Assembly: GCA_017430925.1 (NCBI GenBank)
Contig: JAFRMA010000019.1
Coordinates: 1-37,661, forward strand
Direction: 5' to 3'
From: Solobacterium sp.
GTDB lineage: Bacteria > Bacillota_I > Bacilli_A > Erysipelotrichales > Erysipelotrichaceae
DNA: 37,661 bases
The translations under genes were made by a program, and so were the position numbers. Below are positions 6,882-15,470 of this stretch, piece after piece; position 1 is the first letter of the stretch; each line of letters opens with the position of its first letter. The notes beneath the pieces were generated by a model that saw only the letters and a list, made by a program, of their open reading frames with translations, did not search any database and was not told the origin of the DNA.

Positions 6882-7985
6882 CTAGTTTTTAACTTTGTTC
6901 CAGAGGAATCCAAGTTCCTGCCTCAGAACTTCACTGTAGTGGAAGATCTCATCTTTATCGTAACCTTCACGAGGCAGATACGCGTTATTCTCGTAGAAGT
7001 CACCATCTTCGGAGCTGAGTTCATCCATAACCTGTTTATTCGGAGAAGTATAACCTACAGCGACAGAGTTGGCATATGCCACATCATAGCTGGAGATATA
7101 GTCAATGAACGCATTGGCCAGACCGGAACACTGTGCATCCTTAGGCATAACCATGGCATCGATCCAGTGGTTGGTTCCCTGATAAGGTTCAGAGAAGGCC
7201 ATATCTTCATTCTCAGAAACGATATATGCGGCATCACCGGAATATACAACAGCGATATCCTTTTCACCGTTGATCATTGCGTCAATGACTTCATCCGTAA
7301 CATAAGAAGGTTCCATGGTATCATCCAGCTGTTTCAGCCATTCAAACGCTTTATTGATCTCATCTTCATTCTCTGTATTCATGGAGTATCCGAGAGCTTT
7401 GAAGGCAATCATGAAGGCATCTCTCTGAGAATCATACATGAAGATCTTACCCTTGTATTTGGTATTCCGGAGGATTTCCCATCCCTGCTCTTCCACTTCC
7501 TGAGGGTCAACATTATTCTTGTTGTAGATGATTCCTACAGAACCCCAGAAATAAGGAACCGCATAGGAATGATCCGGGTCAAAGGAACCGGCAAGTTCCA
7601 TAGCCTGACGTTCAAATCCATCCTGGTTTTCCATGGAATCCAGATCCAGTTCCTGCAGGAAGTTTTCTTGTAATAAACGTTCAATCATATAATCCGAGGG
7701 AACCAGAACATCGTAGGAACTGCCGCCCTGAAGTTTTGTATACATCATTTCATTGGAATCAAACAAGTCATAGTTTACGGTAGCGTTATACATCTTTTCA
7801 AAATTCGGGATAACATCTTCATCAATGTATTCACCCGGGCTGAAGACGTTGATCACATTGCAGCCATAAACTTCCTTGGCATCTACAGTTTCTTTTTCCG
7901 TATCATTGGTTGCGGAAGCACCGGAGTTGGAGCATCCGCCTGCGACCAGCAGACCGGCAAGCAGTACTTTAGCTAATTTTTTCAT
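6882..7985 (-). CDS. potD: Spermidine/putrescine-binding lipoprotein
   Basis: This 367-residue protein starts with a lipoprotein signal peptide, with lipobox LVAGGC and lipidated C18, then a linker rich in S, T and N. The mature part matches PotD/PotF solute-binding proteins: NVINVFSPGEYIDEDVIPNFE near the start of the fold, YDVLVPSDYMIERL near 85, and a C-terminal ATPNKQ-like region (YTSPNKQVMDEL). It binds polyamines outside the membrane and feeds the PotBC channel. GAGGG 9 nt before the ATG lies inside the end of potC, and the two genes overlap by 17 nt. It is the last gene of the operon and is followed by a strong terminator. Confidence 0.93.
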   Translation of the reverse strand: MKKLAKVLLAGLLVAGGCSNSGASATNDTEKETVDAKEVYGCNVINVFSPGEYIDEDVIPNFEKMYNATVNYDLFDSNEMMYTKLQGGSSYDVLVPSDYMIERLLQENFLQELDLDSMENQDGFERQAMELAGSFDPDHSYAVPYFWGSVGIIYNKNNVDPQEVEEQGWEILRNTKYKGKIFMYDSQRDAFMIAFKALGYSMNTENEDEINKAFEWLKQLDDTMEPSYVTDEVIDAMINGEKDIAVVYSGDAAYIVSENEDMAFSEPYQGTNHWIDAMVMPKDAQCSGLANAFIDYISSYDVAYANSVAVGYTSPNKQVMDELSSEDGDFYENNAYLPREGYDKDEIFHYSEVLRQELGFLWNKVKN

Positions 7986-8772
7986 TTCTTTTCCCTCTTC
8001 TTTCTTTAATCATAGGAACGACATTGATAATGATCAATACGATGGTAATTACATAGACGATCAACGCGCTTAAGGCATTGATGGTAGGATTGATCCGTTT
8101 AACACTGGAATAAACATAGATCGATATATTATTCACACCGGGACCGGTGGTAAACAGTGAGATAACGAAGTCATCGAAAGACATCGTGAAGGCAACCAGC
8201 GCGCCGGCAATGATTCCTTCCTTGATCTGCGGAATGATCACCTTCCATAAAGCCTGTATTGGTGTGCATCCCAGATCCAGCGCTGCTTCCGCAATATTGG
8301 GATCCAGACTGCGTAATTTTGGCATGATGGAGAGAATCACATACGGAATACAGAACGCGATATGCGCCAGCACCATGGTCGTAAACCCGGTCTGGATACG
8401 CAGAGATGTAAAGAACAACATGAATCCGATCGCTGTAACGATATCCGGATTTAACATCGGCAGATTATTCACCTGACTGACCATCTCCCTGACGATACGG
8501 TTACTCTTGGACAAACCAATGGCAGTAATCGTACCCACAATCGTGGAAACGATCGTAGCGATGACAGCACAGGCTACGGTATAGCCGATCGCTTCCATGA
8601 TGGTACGGTTAGAGAACATCTTTTCGTACCACTGCAGGGAGAATCCGGTAAATCTTGTCAGTGACTTTGAACTGTTGAAACTGAAGAACACGACATAGAA
8701 GATCGGCAGGTAGAAGAAGAACAAGATCAGGACAAGATAGATTTTTTCATGAAGTTTCGTCTTCTTTTCCAT
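7969..8772 (-). CDS. potC: Spermidine/putrescine ABC transporter permease
   Basis: This 267-residue membrane protein has about six helices and the ABC-permease EAA loop AEAALDLGCTPIQALWKVI at about 169-187, which docks on PotA. The N-terminal signature YLPIFYVVFFSFNSS is typical of PotC. The start codon shares 1 nt with the potB stop (TGATG), so the two are coupled in translation. Confidence 0.94.
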   Translation of the reverse strand: MEKKTKLHEKIYLVLILFFFYLPIFYVVFFSFNSSKSLTRFTGFSLQWYEKMFSNRTIMEAIGYTVACAVIATIVSTIVGTITAIGLSKSNRIVREMVSQVNNLPMLNPDIVTAIGFMLFFTSLRIQTGFTTMVLAHIAFCIPYVILSIMPKLRSLDPNIAEAALDLGCTPIQALWKVIIPQIKEGIIAGALVAFTMSFDDFVISLFTTGPGVNNISIYVYSSVKRINPTINALSALIVYVITIVLIIINVVPMIKERRGKRNEKIS

Positions 8773-9557
8773 CAGATTTCATCCTCCTTTGCTGTTCTGT
8801 CCAGTTTTCTGGTCACATACATGGAGATCAGGATAATGATTGCCATGATGAAGCTGATTGCAGAACCAAAGTTCCAGTCACCGGAAGTAATGAAGTAATC
8901 TTCAATCAGGTTACCGATCAGGACATACTGACCGCCGCCGAGTAATTTCGGGATAAAGAAGCTGGATACCGCAGGCAGGAATACCAGGGTAATACCGCTG
9001 ACTACACCCGATAAGGACAACGGAAGCGTAACCTTGAGGAAAGCCTGGAAATCATTGGCGCCAAGGTCACGTGCCGCCACCAGCAGTGCCGGATCGATCT
9101 TGGACAAAGATGTATAGATCTCCAGAATCATGAACGGCAGGAAGTTATAGACCATACCGACATAGACTCTGGCTTCACTGGAAAGTTCCACATATCCGAG
9201 CAATCCTCTCCAGGCATAGGTTCTGACCAGCATATTGATCCACATCGGAAGTGTGATCAGCAGGATCATGATTGCCTGGTTGTTTCCCTTCAGCTTGGCA
9301 ATAATATATCCGCAGGGATAACCCAGAGCGATACAGATGATCGTCGTCGCCACCGCCATCTTCAAGCTTCGCCACAGGACATTGGGGAATACGGAATCCT
9401 CAAAGAACCGGATGAAGTTCTGGAAGGTAAACTGGAAGGTCAGGACATCATTACCACTCTTCGAAAAAGCATAGAACACGATCATCAGCATCGGCAGGAT
9501 GATCATGACTACCATCCATACAATGTACGGATAGGCCATCTTACTGAAGCCCTTCAT
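8772..9557 (-). CDS. potB: Spermidine/putrescine ABC transporter permease
   Basis: This 261-residue permease has about six helices and the EAA loop AARDLGANDFQAFLKVTLP (about 161-179). WINMLVRTYAWRGLLG is a family signature of PotB. It starts 2 nt after the potA stop and pairs with PotC to form the channel. Confidence 0.94.
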   Translation of the reverse strand: MKGFSKMAYPYIVWMVVMIILPMLMIVFYAFSKSGNDVLTFQFTFQNFIRFFEDSVFPNVLWRSLKMAVATTIICIALGYPCGYIIAKLKGNNQAIMILLITLPMWINMLVRTYAWRGLLGYVELSSEARVYVGMVYNFLPFMILEIYTSLSKIDPALLVAARDLGANDFQAFLKVTLPLSLSGVVSGITLVFLPAVSSFFIPKLLGGGQYVLIGNLIEDYFITSGDWNFGSAISFIMAIIILISMYVTRKLDRTAKEDEI

Positions 9558-9559
9558 GA

Positions 9560-11128
9560 TCAGACCACCATCTTTCTCATGACATGAATATCTTCAGGAT
9601 TCCAGTTCAGACCGATTCTCTCTCCTTCTTCGATCTTATCCGTGGTTTCTACTTTCAGTTCACGACCCTGAGTAGAGAATGTAATCGGGTAATCCCCTTC
9701 CACGATATTCTCATCATCGAAGTCATATTTGACATCCCAGATTTCTACACGGGAATCATCTTCCAGGTTCCAGGCTGCCGCGTCTGCCCACAGGATCAGG
9801 TCTGTATCCAGAGCCATGGACTCCTTGATTTCATCTGCAGTACGATAGAAATCAAATGCCTGGATACCTTCTTCGTTGGACTGGTCTTCAATAACATTCG
9901 GTTTTACCACAAAGATCTTGATACTGATCTCCGTGCCCTTATCGGTAGCGAATGTACAGTCATATGTACCTACTTCGTTCTTTACGTTATAGGTTACCTT
10001 GGACAGGGATACATCTTCGTTATCCTCATTCCAGGCCTGTGCATTCGCTCTGGTAATGACTTCACTGTCCGTAAGATTCGGGACATCTTCCAGGTCCATG
10101 TAGAAGTTGGAAGCACTGATTTTTTCATGCGCGCTTTCGTTGGTAATGTCATGTTCCTTTGTAACATGCATGGTTACGGTCTTGGATGTACCGGAACTGG
10201 TTTCTACGATCACTTCGTAATGGACACCCTTGAACAGTACGGATTTGACTTCCCCGTTCATCTTGCCCTGGTTTCTCGGTACGATATCGATATCTTCCGG
10301 ACGGATAACTACATCTACCGGTTCATTATCTTTAAAGCCTTTATCTACGCATTCATATTCAACATCATCGAAACGTACCAGACCATCACGGATCATATTT
10401 CCCTCAATGATGTTGGAATCACCGATAAATCTTGCGCAGTATTCATTGATTGGTTCGTTATATACTTCCAGCGGTGTGCCGATCTGTTCGATCTCACCGT
10501 CTTTCATGATGACGATCTTATCGGACATGGTCAGCGCTTCTTCCTGGTCATGGGTAACGAACACGAAGGTAATACCGACTTCTTTCTGGATCTGTTTCAG
10601 TTCCAGCTGCATTTCCTTTCTGAGGTTCTTATCCAGAGCGCTCAGGGATTCATCCAGCAGAAGTACTTTCGGTTCATTGACCAGGGCACGCGCAATAGCG
10701 ACACGCTGCTGCTGTCCGCCGGATAACTTCGTGACATCACGGTGCAGGAAGTCTTCCAGACCGACCAGGGAAACCATACGTCTGACCTTCTGGTCAATGA
10801 TATCTTTCGGCTGTTTCTTGATCTTCAAACCGAAGGCGATATTCTCGTAGACATCCAGATGCGGAAATAACGCATAGTGCTGGAATACGGTGTTGACATC
10901 ACGCTTGTACGCAGGTGTATTGGCAATATCTTCACCATCCATGATGACATGTCCTTCATCCGCATCCAGGAATCCGGCAATGATCCGCAGTAATGTCGTC
11001 TTACCGCAGCCGGAAGGTCCCAGCAATGTCACAAACTCATTTTCATAAATATCCAGCGAGATATCCTTCAGGACAACCTGGCTGCCGAATGTCTTCGTCA
11101 CGTTTTTAACTTGTATCAACTTCTTCAT
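9560..11128 (-). CDS. potA: Polyamine ABC transporter ATPase with tandem Ig-like insertion
   Basis: The ATPase drives polyamine uptake at the inner face of the membrane. With residue 1 at 11128, it has Walker [10 protein letters not shown] (37-45), Q-loop Q83, signature LSGGQ (135-139), Walker B VLLLDE (155-160) and H-loop H193. A TOBE domain follows ([18 protein letters not shown]). At 522 residues it is about 160 longer than usual. The extra part (about 323-486) interrupts the TOBE domain and consists of two Ig-like repeats, each with an AxAWN motif, a V-x-Y strand and G-x-Y-x-x-T-F-x-T. The normal end [12 protein letters not shown] then resumes, so the frame is intact. The GTG at 11140 has AGGAG only 1 nt away; the ATG at 11128 has GAGG 6 nt away and gives the usual [10 protein letters not shown] start. 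Confidence 0.93.
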   Translation of the reverse strand: MKKLIQVKNVTKTFGSQVVLKDISLDIYENEFVTLLGPSGCGKTTLLRIIAGFLDADEGHVIMDGEDIANTPAYKRDVNTVFQHYALFPHLDVYENIAFGLKIKKQPKDIIDQKVRRMVSLVGLEDFLHRDVTKLSGGQQQRVAIARALVNEPKVLLLDESLSALDKNLRKEMQLELKQIQKEVGITFVFVTHDQEEALTMSDKIVIMKDGEIEQIGTPLEVYNEPINEYCARFIGDSNIIEGNMIRDGLVRFDDVEYECVDKGFKDNEPVDVVIRPEDIDIVPRNQGKMNGEVKSVLFKGVHYEVIVETSSGTSKTVTMHVTKEHDITNESAHEKISASNFYMDLEDVPNLTDSEVITRANAQAWNEDNEDVSLSKVTYNVKNEVGTYDCTFATDKGTEISIKIFVVKPNVIEDQSNEEGIQAFDFYRTADEIKESMALDTDLILWADAAAWNLEDDSRVEIWDVKYDFDDENIVEGDYPITFSTQGRELKVETTDKIEEGERIGLNWNPEDIHVMRKMVV

Positions 11129-11144
11129 AAAGCCCCTCACTCTC

Positions 11145-11684
11145 CTAGAAAACCGGCGGTGTACTGATCCACAGCACTACAGCGTTCTTTTTTGCGCAAT
11201 TCTGAAGATAATGCGACTGATTGCCGCGGATGTAGAAGGATTCCCCTTTTCCTACCGCTATCCCCTTACTGTCGTCACCACAGTACAGCATTACCTTACC
11301 GGAGATCACATAACCGAATTCTTCACCTTCATGAGGATCTACAGTAAACGATCTGGCAGAAGGCTTCAGCTCCAGCAGAAGCGGTTCCATGACATCTTTC
11401 TGCGCATTCGGAACGATCCACTGGATCGTCTTATCTTCCTGTTCATCCACGAAGACATCATCACGTGTAAAGACGATCTTCTCATCCGCTTCTTCAGCGA
11501 AGAACTGCGCCATGGTCGTCCCCAGCGCTTCCGTGATATCTTCCAGGGTCGGAATCGACGGCAATGCCAGATTCCGTTCCAGCTGGGAAAGATATCCTTT
11601 AGTCAGTTCTGTACGTGAAGCAAGCTCTTCCAGAGTCAGATTACTCTTCACTCTCAGTTGTTTGATTCTCTTTCCGATTTCCAT
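11145..11684 (-). CDS. XRE-cupin transcriptional regulator of the pot operon
   Basis: This 179-residue regulator has an N-terminal XRE helix-turn-helix ([19 protein letters not shown], then [10 protein letters not shown] at about 28-37) and a C-terminal cupin_2 domain ([14 protein letters not shown] near 113-126, later GNQSHYLQN). The family (PuuR-like) often senses a small ligand and governs polyamine genes. It is first in the pot operon with a 16-nt gap to potA. The start is chosen at 11684 because GGGAG lies 8 nt upstream; more upstream starts would lie inside the promoter. An 8-bp inverted repeat next to the -35 suggests autoregulation. That polyamine is the ligand is inferred from context. 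Confidence 0.88.
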   Translation of the reverse strand: MEIGKRIKQLRVKSNLTLEELASRTELTKGYLSQLERNLALPSIPTLEDITEALGTTMAQFFAEEADEKIVFTRDDVFVDEQEDKTIQWIVPNAQKDVMEPLLLELKPSARSFTVDPHEGEEFGYVISGKVMLYCGDDSKGIAVGKGESFYIRGNQSHYLQNCAKKNAVVLWISTPPVF

Positions 11685-11703
11685 AGGCATTACTCCCATA
11701 GGT

Positions 11704-11731
11704 ATTATATACAACAGTGTATTGAATGCAA
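11704..11731 (-). promoter_or_regulatory. Promoter of the XRE-cupin/pot operon
   Basis: On the minus strand TTGCAT (11726-11731), a 16-nt spacer and a consensus TATAAT (11704-11709). The leader before the ATG at 11684 is about 13 nt. Confidence 0.7.
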
Positions 11732-11735
11732 GTAA

Positions 11736-11756
11736 AATTAAACAAAAAGTTTAATT
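11736..11756. promoter_or_regulatory. Candidate operator AATTAAAC-N5-GTTTAATT
   Basis: Perfect 8-bp arms flank five A residues, directly upstream of the -35 of the pot operon promoter. The position and the XRE regulator encoded just downstream make an autoregulatory site likely. No T run in the right place supports a terminator. Confidence 0.5.
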
Positions 11757-11771
11757 ATTTCAAACTGCAGT

Positions 11772-11798
11772 AAAAAAAGACCGGATTTCTCCGATCTT
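11772..11798 (-). terminator. Intrinsic terminator of nagB
   Basis: On the minus strand AAGATCGGA and TCCGGTCTT form a 9-bp stem with one G-U pair and a GAAA loop, followed by seven T residues. It lies about 20 nt after the nagB stop. Confidence 0.88.
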
Positions 11799-11818
11799 TG
11801 TTTCATCTTGTGTGAATC

Positions 11819-12547
11819 CTATAATTTTGAGGCGGCTGCCTTGTCCAGGAAGACATATACTTCCGGATGATCCTGCAGGATACTTGCCGGACAGTCTACT
11901 GTCTTAGGACCCTTGATCATTCCATAGATCGCGTCTGCCTTATTCTCACCGGTAGCGATCATGATGATCTTTTTGGCACGCATGATGGACGCTAAGCCCA
12001 TTGTTGCGGCTTTTGTCGGTACCTGATTGATATCGTTGTCAAAGAAGCGGGCATTATCTCTTCTTGTCTGTTCAGTAAGATCCATGATATGTGTCACACT
12101 GTCAAACGGGCAGCCCGGTTCGTTGAAAGCGATATGACCGTCACTTCCGATGCCGAGTACCTGTACATCCACGGTGTATTTCGACAATTCTGCTTCATAT
12201 GCCGCGCAGTCCGCTTCCGGGTCTTCTCCGCATCCCAGAGGCACATGTACATTCTCATCCGGAATATCCACGTGGTTAAACAGGTTGACATGCATAAATG
12301 TCCAGTAACTCTCTCTGTGATCCCTTGGCAGACCAATATATTCATCCAGATTAAAGGTAATAATATCCTTGTAGCTCGTACTGTTTTCTTCATGGTCACG
12401 GATCATTTCCTTGTATAATCCGACAGGACTTGAGCCTGTAGCCAGGCCAAGAACAGGTGTGTGATCACCGCTGAGAACTTCCTTCATTATTTTGAAAGCT
12501 TCAGCACTGACTTCATCATAAGTATCTTTAATAGTGATGTTAAACAT
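11819..12547 (-). CDS. nagB: Glucosamine-6-phosphate deaminase
   Basis: This 242-residue enzyme turns glucosamine 6-phosphate into fructose 6-phosphate and ammonia, the last step of amino-sugar catabolism. The motifs LATGSSPVGLY (35-45), FNLDEYIGL (65-73) and LGIGSDGHIAFNEP (131-144) carry the likely catalytic D68, D136, H138 and E143. The length equals that of B. subtilis NagB and lacks the allosteric extension of the E. coli form. GGAGG lies 7 nt before the ATG at 12547; an 11-codon upstream extension has no such site. No nagA is in the window. The gene is divergent from a phosphodiester glycosidase. Confidence 0.95.
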   Translation of the reverse strand: MFNITIKDTYDEVSAEAFKIMKEVLSGDHTPVLGLATGSSPVGLYKEMIRDHEENSTSYKDIITFNLDEYIGLPRDHRESYWTFMHVNLFNHVDIPDENVHVPLGCGEDPEADCAAYEAELSKYTVDVQVLGIGSDGHIAFNEPGCPFDSVTHIMDLTEQTRRDNARFFDNDINQVPTKAATMGLASIMRAKKIIMIATGENKADAIYGMIKGPKTVDCPASILQDHPEVYVFLDKAAASKL

Positions 12548-12568
12548 ACTAAATCCTCCGATAAAAAT

Positions 12569-12577
12569 ATAATAGCA
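12569..12577 (-). promoter_or_regulatory. nagB extended -10 element
   Basis: On the minus strand TGCTATTAT forms an extended -10; the -35 is weak. It lies back-to-back with a similar element for the opposite gene 40 nt away. Confidence 0.45.
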
Positions 12578-12613
12578 CAAACCGCAATACGTAAATTCCT
12601 TTATTTTTCATTG

Positions 12614-12622
12614 TGCTATAAT
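12614..12622 (+). promoter_or_regulatory. Extended -10 of the phosphodiester glycosidase gene
   Basis: TGCTATAAT is a consensus extended -10 with no good -35. Transcription should start near 12629, giving a leader of about 29 nt without a clear Shine-Dalgarno sequence. Confidence 0.55.
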
Positions 12623-12657
12623 ATACAGGGCCATGTTTTTGTAGTGGCAATAACAAC

Positions 12658-13668
12658 ATGAATAAGAAGAGAAAAAAACGTCGTTTAAAAGCAGGAATAC
12701 GCCGGTTCAGCCGTAAGACACTGATTATGATCATCACCACGGCAATCATCGGCGGTATTACGGGATATCTGGCTTTGATGATACTGTTCAAGGGTCCTTC
12801 CCCTTCTTTCAGTAATCTTTTTATTGCGACTTTCTATGAGACCAGACGAGGCAAGGCAATCGTAAGGATGTTCTTCTCCGAAGAAGAGATCCAGGCAATC
12901 CTCTCCAAGAACCAGCCGACCTATACGACAGAGATCACCTGGAGCAACGAAGAATACTTCACCATACCCGCAAACGAGAAAGATAAGATTGAGATCATCG
13001 ATGTGGCCGGCGCTACATTCAACGGCAAGCTGATGATCGTCCGTGATCCTTCCCGGATGGCGCTTGGTGTCAATACATTGATGGGCAGTGAGAGTGCTTC
13101 GGGATTCCTCGTACAGGATTATGTCATCTCCGAAGGTGCCGTAGCCGGAATCAATGCCGGTGGTTTTGATGATCCTAACGGATTAGGTGACGGTTCCATC
13201 CCCTGGGGTGTGGTAATCAAGGATGGTGAACTGGTAGCCGGCACGATTGACCAGTGGGTATCACTGATCGGCTTTAACGACCACGATCACCTAATCGTCG
13301 GCAATATGACCGCGAAAGACGCCCTGGAATGGAATGTACGTGACGCGGTAACTTTCGGCCCGGTGCTGATTGTCAACGGTGAACCTGTAGCCATCACCGG
13401 TACCGGCGGTGGTCTGAATCCACGTACAGTCATCGGCCAGCGTGGTGACGGCGCAGTACTTCTTCTGGTGATCAACGGACGTACGACCAGCAGTCTTGGT
13501 GCGTCTTATGAAGATTGTATAAGGATCATGTTACAATACGGTGCGATCAATGCGGCGAATCTGGATGGAGGATCCAGTTCGGTCATGGTCTATAACGGCG
13601 AGATTATCAACAACATTGTTTCAATGCGCGGAGACAGGACGGTGCCAACGGCATGGATAGTAAAGTAA
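12658..13668 (+). CDS. Membrane-anchored phosphodiester glycosidase (NAGPA domain)
   Basis: This 336-residue protein has a basic N-terminus and one membrane segment (about 21-44), so the catalytic domain lies outside the cell. The domain is of the NAGPA/exopolysaccharide phosphodiester glycosidase family: VAGINAGGFDDPNG (163-175), NPRTVIGQ (254-261) and NLDGGSSSVMVYNG (301-314). Family members cleave sugar-1-phosphate diesters such as GlcNAc-1-phosphate. A role in trimming or processing a phosphate-linked wall glycan is inferred. No ribosome binding site is clear before the ATG. Its 3' end overlaps the next gene by 16 nt, so the two act as a pair. It is divergent from nagB. Confidence 0.85.
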   Translation: MNKKRKKRRLKAGIRRFSRKTLIMIITTAIIGGITGYLALMILFKGPSPSFSNLFIATFYETRRGKAIVRMFFSEEEIQAILSKNQPTYTTEITWSNEEYFTIPANEKDKIEIIDVAGATFNGKLMIVRDPSRMALGVNTLMGSESASGFLVQDYVISEGAVAGINAGGFDDPNGLGDGSIPWGVVIKDGELVAGTIDQWVSLIGFNDHDHLIVGNMTAKDALEWNVRDAVTFGPVLIVNGEPVAITGTGGGLNPRTVIGQRGDGAVLLLVINGRTTSSLGASYEDCIRIMLQYGAINAANLDGGSSSVMVYNGEIINNIVSMRGDRTVPTAWIVK

Positions 13669-14753
13669 ACAAGAAAACTTATGCCGAGCGGCTGAAGATA
13701 AACAAAAGCTTTTACCTCTGGCTTTTGACATATATTCTTTTTGCGCTGATCGTCTGCGCTGCCGGGCTTGGCTATCTGTGGTTCTGGCTGGAACGATATG
13801 AAGCACGCAGTGTCAACGGCGCCATGACGAGATATATGCAGATGGTGGGTAACCGTGAATGGGATGAGATCTACGACGAAGATGTCGAATACTTCCTGGA
13901 GCTGAATGACCGTAAGACCTACCAGAAATACCTGATCTGGCTGTACGGTGACGCCAACGTATCCGGAATGACCTTCAGTTATTCCACCAGTGATTCTTAT
14001 TCCGATTATTATGATGTGTATTACCAGCAGGAAAAACTATGTGCCCTGGAAGTCCATCAGGATAAGGAAAGTGATTCCTGGAAAGTAAGAACCGTAAGCC
14101 AGAACAATTATTATACGTTTGATGTCATTGAAGACGGCACCGATTTCCGGATCAACGATGTCCTGATTGATGACACGTTCGAGCATGAAGATGTACATAT
14201 CCCCATGGGATTTGAAGGATTCGGTTTTGAGGACAGGCTCCCCAACACCAAGCGTTACCGGATCGGAGGGTTTATCCAGGCTCCGGAACTGTCATTGACG
14301 AATAAGAATTATACCTATGTTCTTGATCATACGAAAAACAACTTCTACCTGGGCAGAAAGCCTACGGATGAAGAGACTGAATACTTTACCAAGGAAATCA
14401 CGGATACGGCAATTGCCTACTGTAAATACATTACCAGAGACGGTACCTTCTATTCCCTGAACCAGCATCTGTATCCGAATACTCCGTTCTACTACAACAT
14501 TCTGGGTTTTGACCCGCAGTGGTTCAGTCCCCATGACCGCATTGAATTCAACAATATCGAAGTATTTGACCTGATGCCCATAGGAGATGACTTCTTCGTC
14601 GGTTCCATCTCCTTTGACTACCATGTCATCGCGTCAGACGTATCCAAAACCTACTCCAGTACCTACCAGTTATTCTTCGCGAAGAATATCTATAATCAGT
14701 GGCGTATGTGCGATATGGCAATCATCTTCGACAATAGTGCGGATGAAGAATAA
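13653..14753 (+). CDS. Unknown membrane-anchored extracellular protein
   Basis: I do not recognise this 366-residue protein. A cytoplasmic stretch rich in K (1-18) precedes one membrane segment (about 19-45). The rest lies outside and is rich in Y, D and F, with two similar-looking alpha-beta halves: one begins near MTRYMQMVGNREWDEIYD (about 58-75) and the second near the ITDTAIAYCKYITRDGTFY stretch (about 250-268). This order, helix pair then curved sheet, would suit NTF2-like folds, but that is a guess. It overlaps the phosphodiester glycosidase gene by 16 nt and has no clear ribosome site of its own, so it is translationally coupled and may be an accessory subunit. A strong terminator follows. 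Confidence 0.75.
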   Translation: MDSKVNKKTYAERLKINKSFYLWLLTYILFALIVCAAGLGYLWFWLERYEARSVNGAMTRYMQMVGNREWDEIYDEDVEYFLELNDRKTYQKYLIWLYGDANVSGMTFSYSTSDSYSDYYDVYYQQEKLCALEVHQDKESDSWKVRTVSQNNYYTFDVIEDGTDFRINDVLIDDTFEHEDVHIPMGFEGFGFEDRLPNTKRYRIGGFIQAPELSLTNKNYTYVLDHTKNNFYLGRKPTDEETEYFTKEITDTAIAYCKYITRDGTFYSLNQHLYPNTPFYYNILGFDPQWFSPHDRIEFNNIEVFDLMPIGDDFFVGSISFDYHVIASDVSKTYSSTYQLFFAKNIYNQWRMCDMAIIFDNSADEE

Positions 14754-14789
14754 AAGGCAATGTATACTGATACATTGCCTTGTTTTTTT
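14754..14789 (+). terminator. Intrinsic terminator after the glycosidase pair
   Basis: A perfect 12-bp stem (14754-14765 with 14770-14781) with an ACTG loop is followed by GTTTTTTT. The convergent lipoprotein gene ends at 14788; on the minus strand the stem is followed by only four T residues, so it may serve both directions weakly. Confidence 0.9.
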
Positions 14790-15405
14790 ACTCTTCCTCT
14801 TCTTGTTCAGCGAAGGTTAATCCATAGCCCCAGAATGTACTGTCATTCGCCAGAATGACCTTGCACGTTCCTTCCCCGCTTTGGAATAAGACCGTTTTCT
14901 CACAGGACTGTTTTCCGCTTTCTCCGGGATAGATCGTCAGATATTCCTCCAGGTTTGACGGTAATACCACGTTACATGGATATGCCTGATCTTCCGCATC
15001 TTCCTTGTCACAGGTGGTAGGTACAGGCACATATTCCTGTATTTCCGTATCTGTGGAAGGATCCGCCGGGATCTCCGAAGCAGGCAGTACTTTTACTATA
15101 ATTCCTACGGTCGTTTCATTCCCGGAAGTATCCGTACAGGATAATACGGGATAGTACTCCCCTGCCGTGTCATAATTGATATCTCCGACAACATAGACAG
15201 GCATCAGGCCGTCCACATCGTCATAACCAGTAATATTGGAGAAATCGATCTTCTGCCCGATCGTTGTCTCAAATTCATATTTCTCAAGGTTGATAAAAGG
15301 ACCGGTCTCATCGAAAGTATTATCCAGATTATGTATTGCACAACCGGATAACACGAGAGAAACCAACATGACTGCAACAGTTCTGGTCCGTATATTTCTG
15401 TTCAT
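14788..15405 (-). CDS. Lipoprotein with DUF5011-like Ig domain
   Basis: This 205-residue protein starts with MNRNIRTRTV and a hydrophobic stretch ending in lipobox LVLSGC. An Ig-like domain follows (about residues 35-106): YDDVDGLMPVYVVGDI, DTAGEYYPVLSCTDTSGNET and IIVKVLP, the pattern of DUF5011/HYR-like surface domains. The last third has four cysteines (TTCDKED, YPCNVV, QSCEKT, GTCKV) and one more sits in the Ig domain, so disulfides are possible. The GTG start at 15429 falls over a TATAAT box, so the ATG at 15405 with GGGGAT before it is preferred. Function is unknown; a surface role is inferred. Confidence 0.8.
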   Translation of the reverse strand: MNRNIRTRTVAVMLVSLVLSGCAIHNLDNTFDETGPFINLEKYEFETTIGQKIDFSNITGYDDVDGLMPVYVVGDINYDTAGEYYPVLSCTDTSGNETTVGIIVKVLPASEIPADPSTDTEIQEYVPVPTTCDKEDAEDQAYPCNVVLPSNLEEYLTIYPGESGKQSCEKTVLFQSGEGTCKVILANDSTFWGYGLTFAEQEEEE

Positions 15406-15414
15406 ATCCCCATT

Positions 15415-15420
15415 ATTATA
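15415..15420 (-). promoter_or_regulatory. -10 box of the Ig-like lipoprotein gene
   Basis: A consensus TATAAT on the minus strand lies about 10 nt before the ATG at 15405, with no good -35. It excludes the longer GTG start at 15429. The leader would be only a few nucleotides. Confidence 0.45.
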
Positions 15421-15470
15421 ATCGAGCACGCGGATTGAAATAAAGGTTTTTCCTGTATTTTGTCAGACAT

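Noticed and set aside
6939..7673. A 244-codon open frame on the plus strand, antisense to potD
   Set aside because: potD is clear on the other strand; the opposite frame shows no family pattern.
9584..10726. A 380-codon open frame on the plus strand, antisense to potA
   Set aside because: It is a mirror of the well-supported potA gene, has no domain or ribosome site, and its composition is that of a shadow frame.
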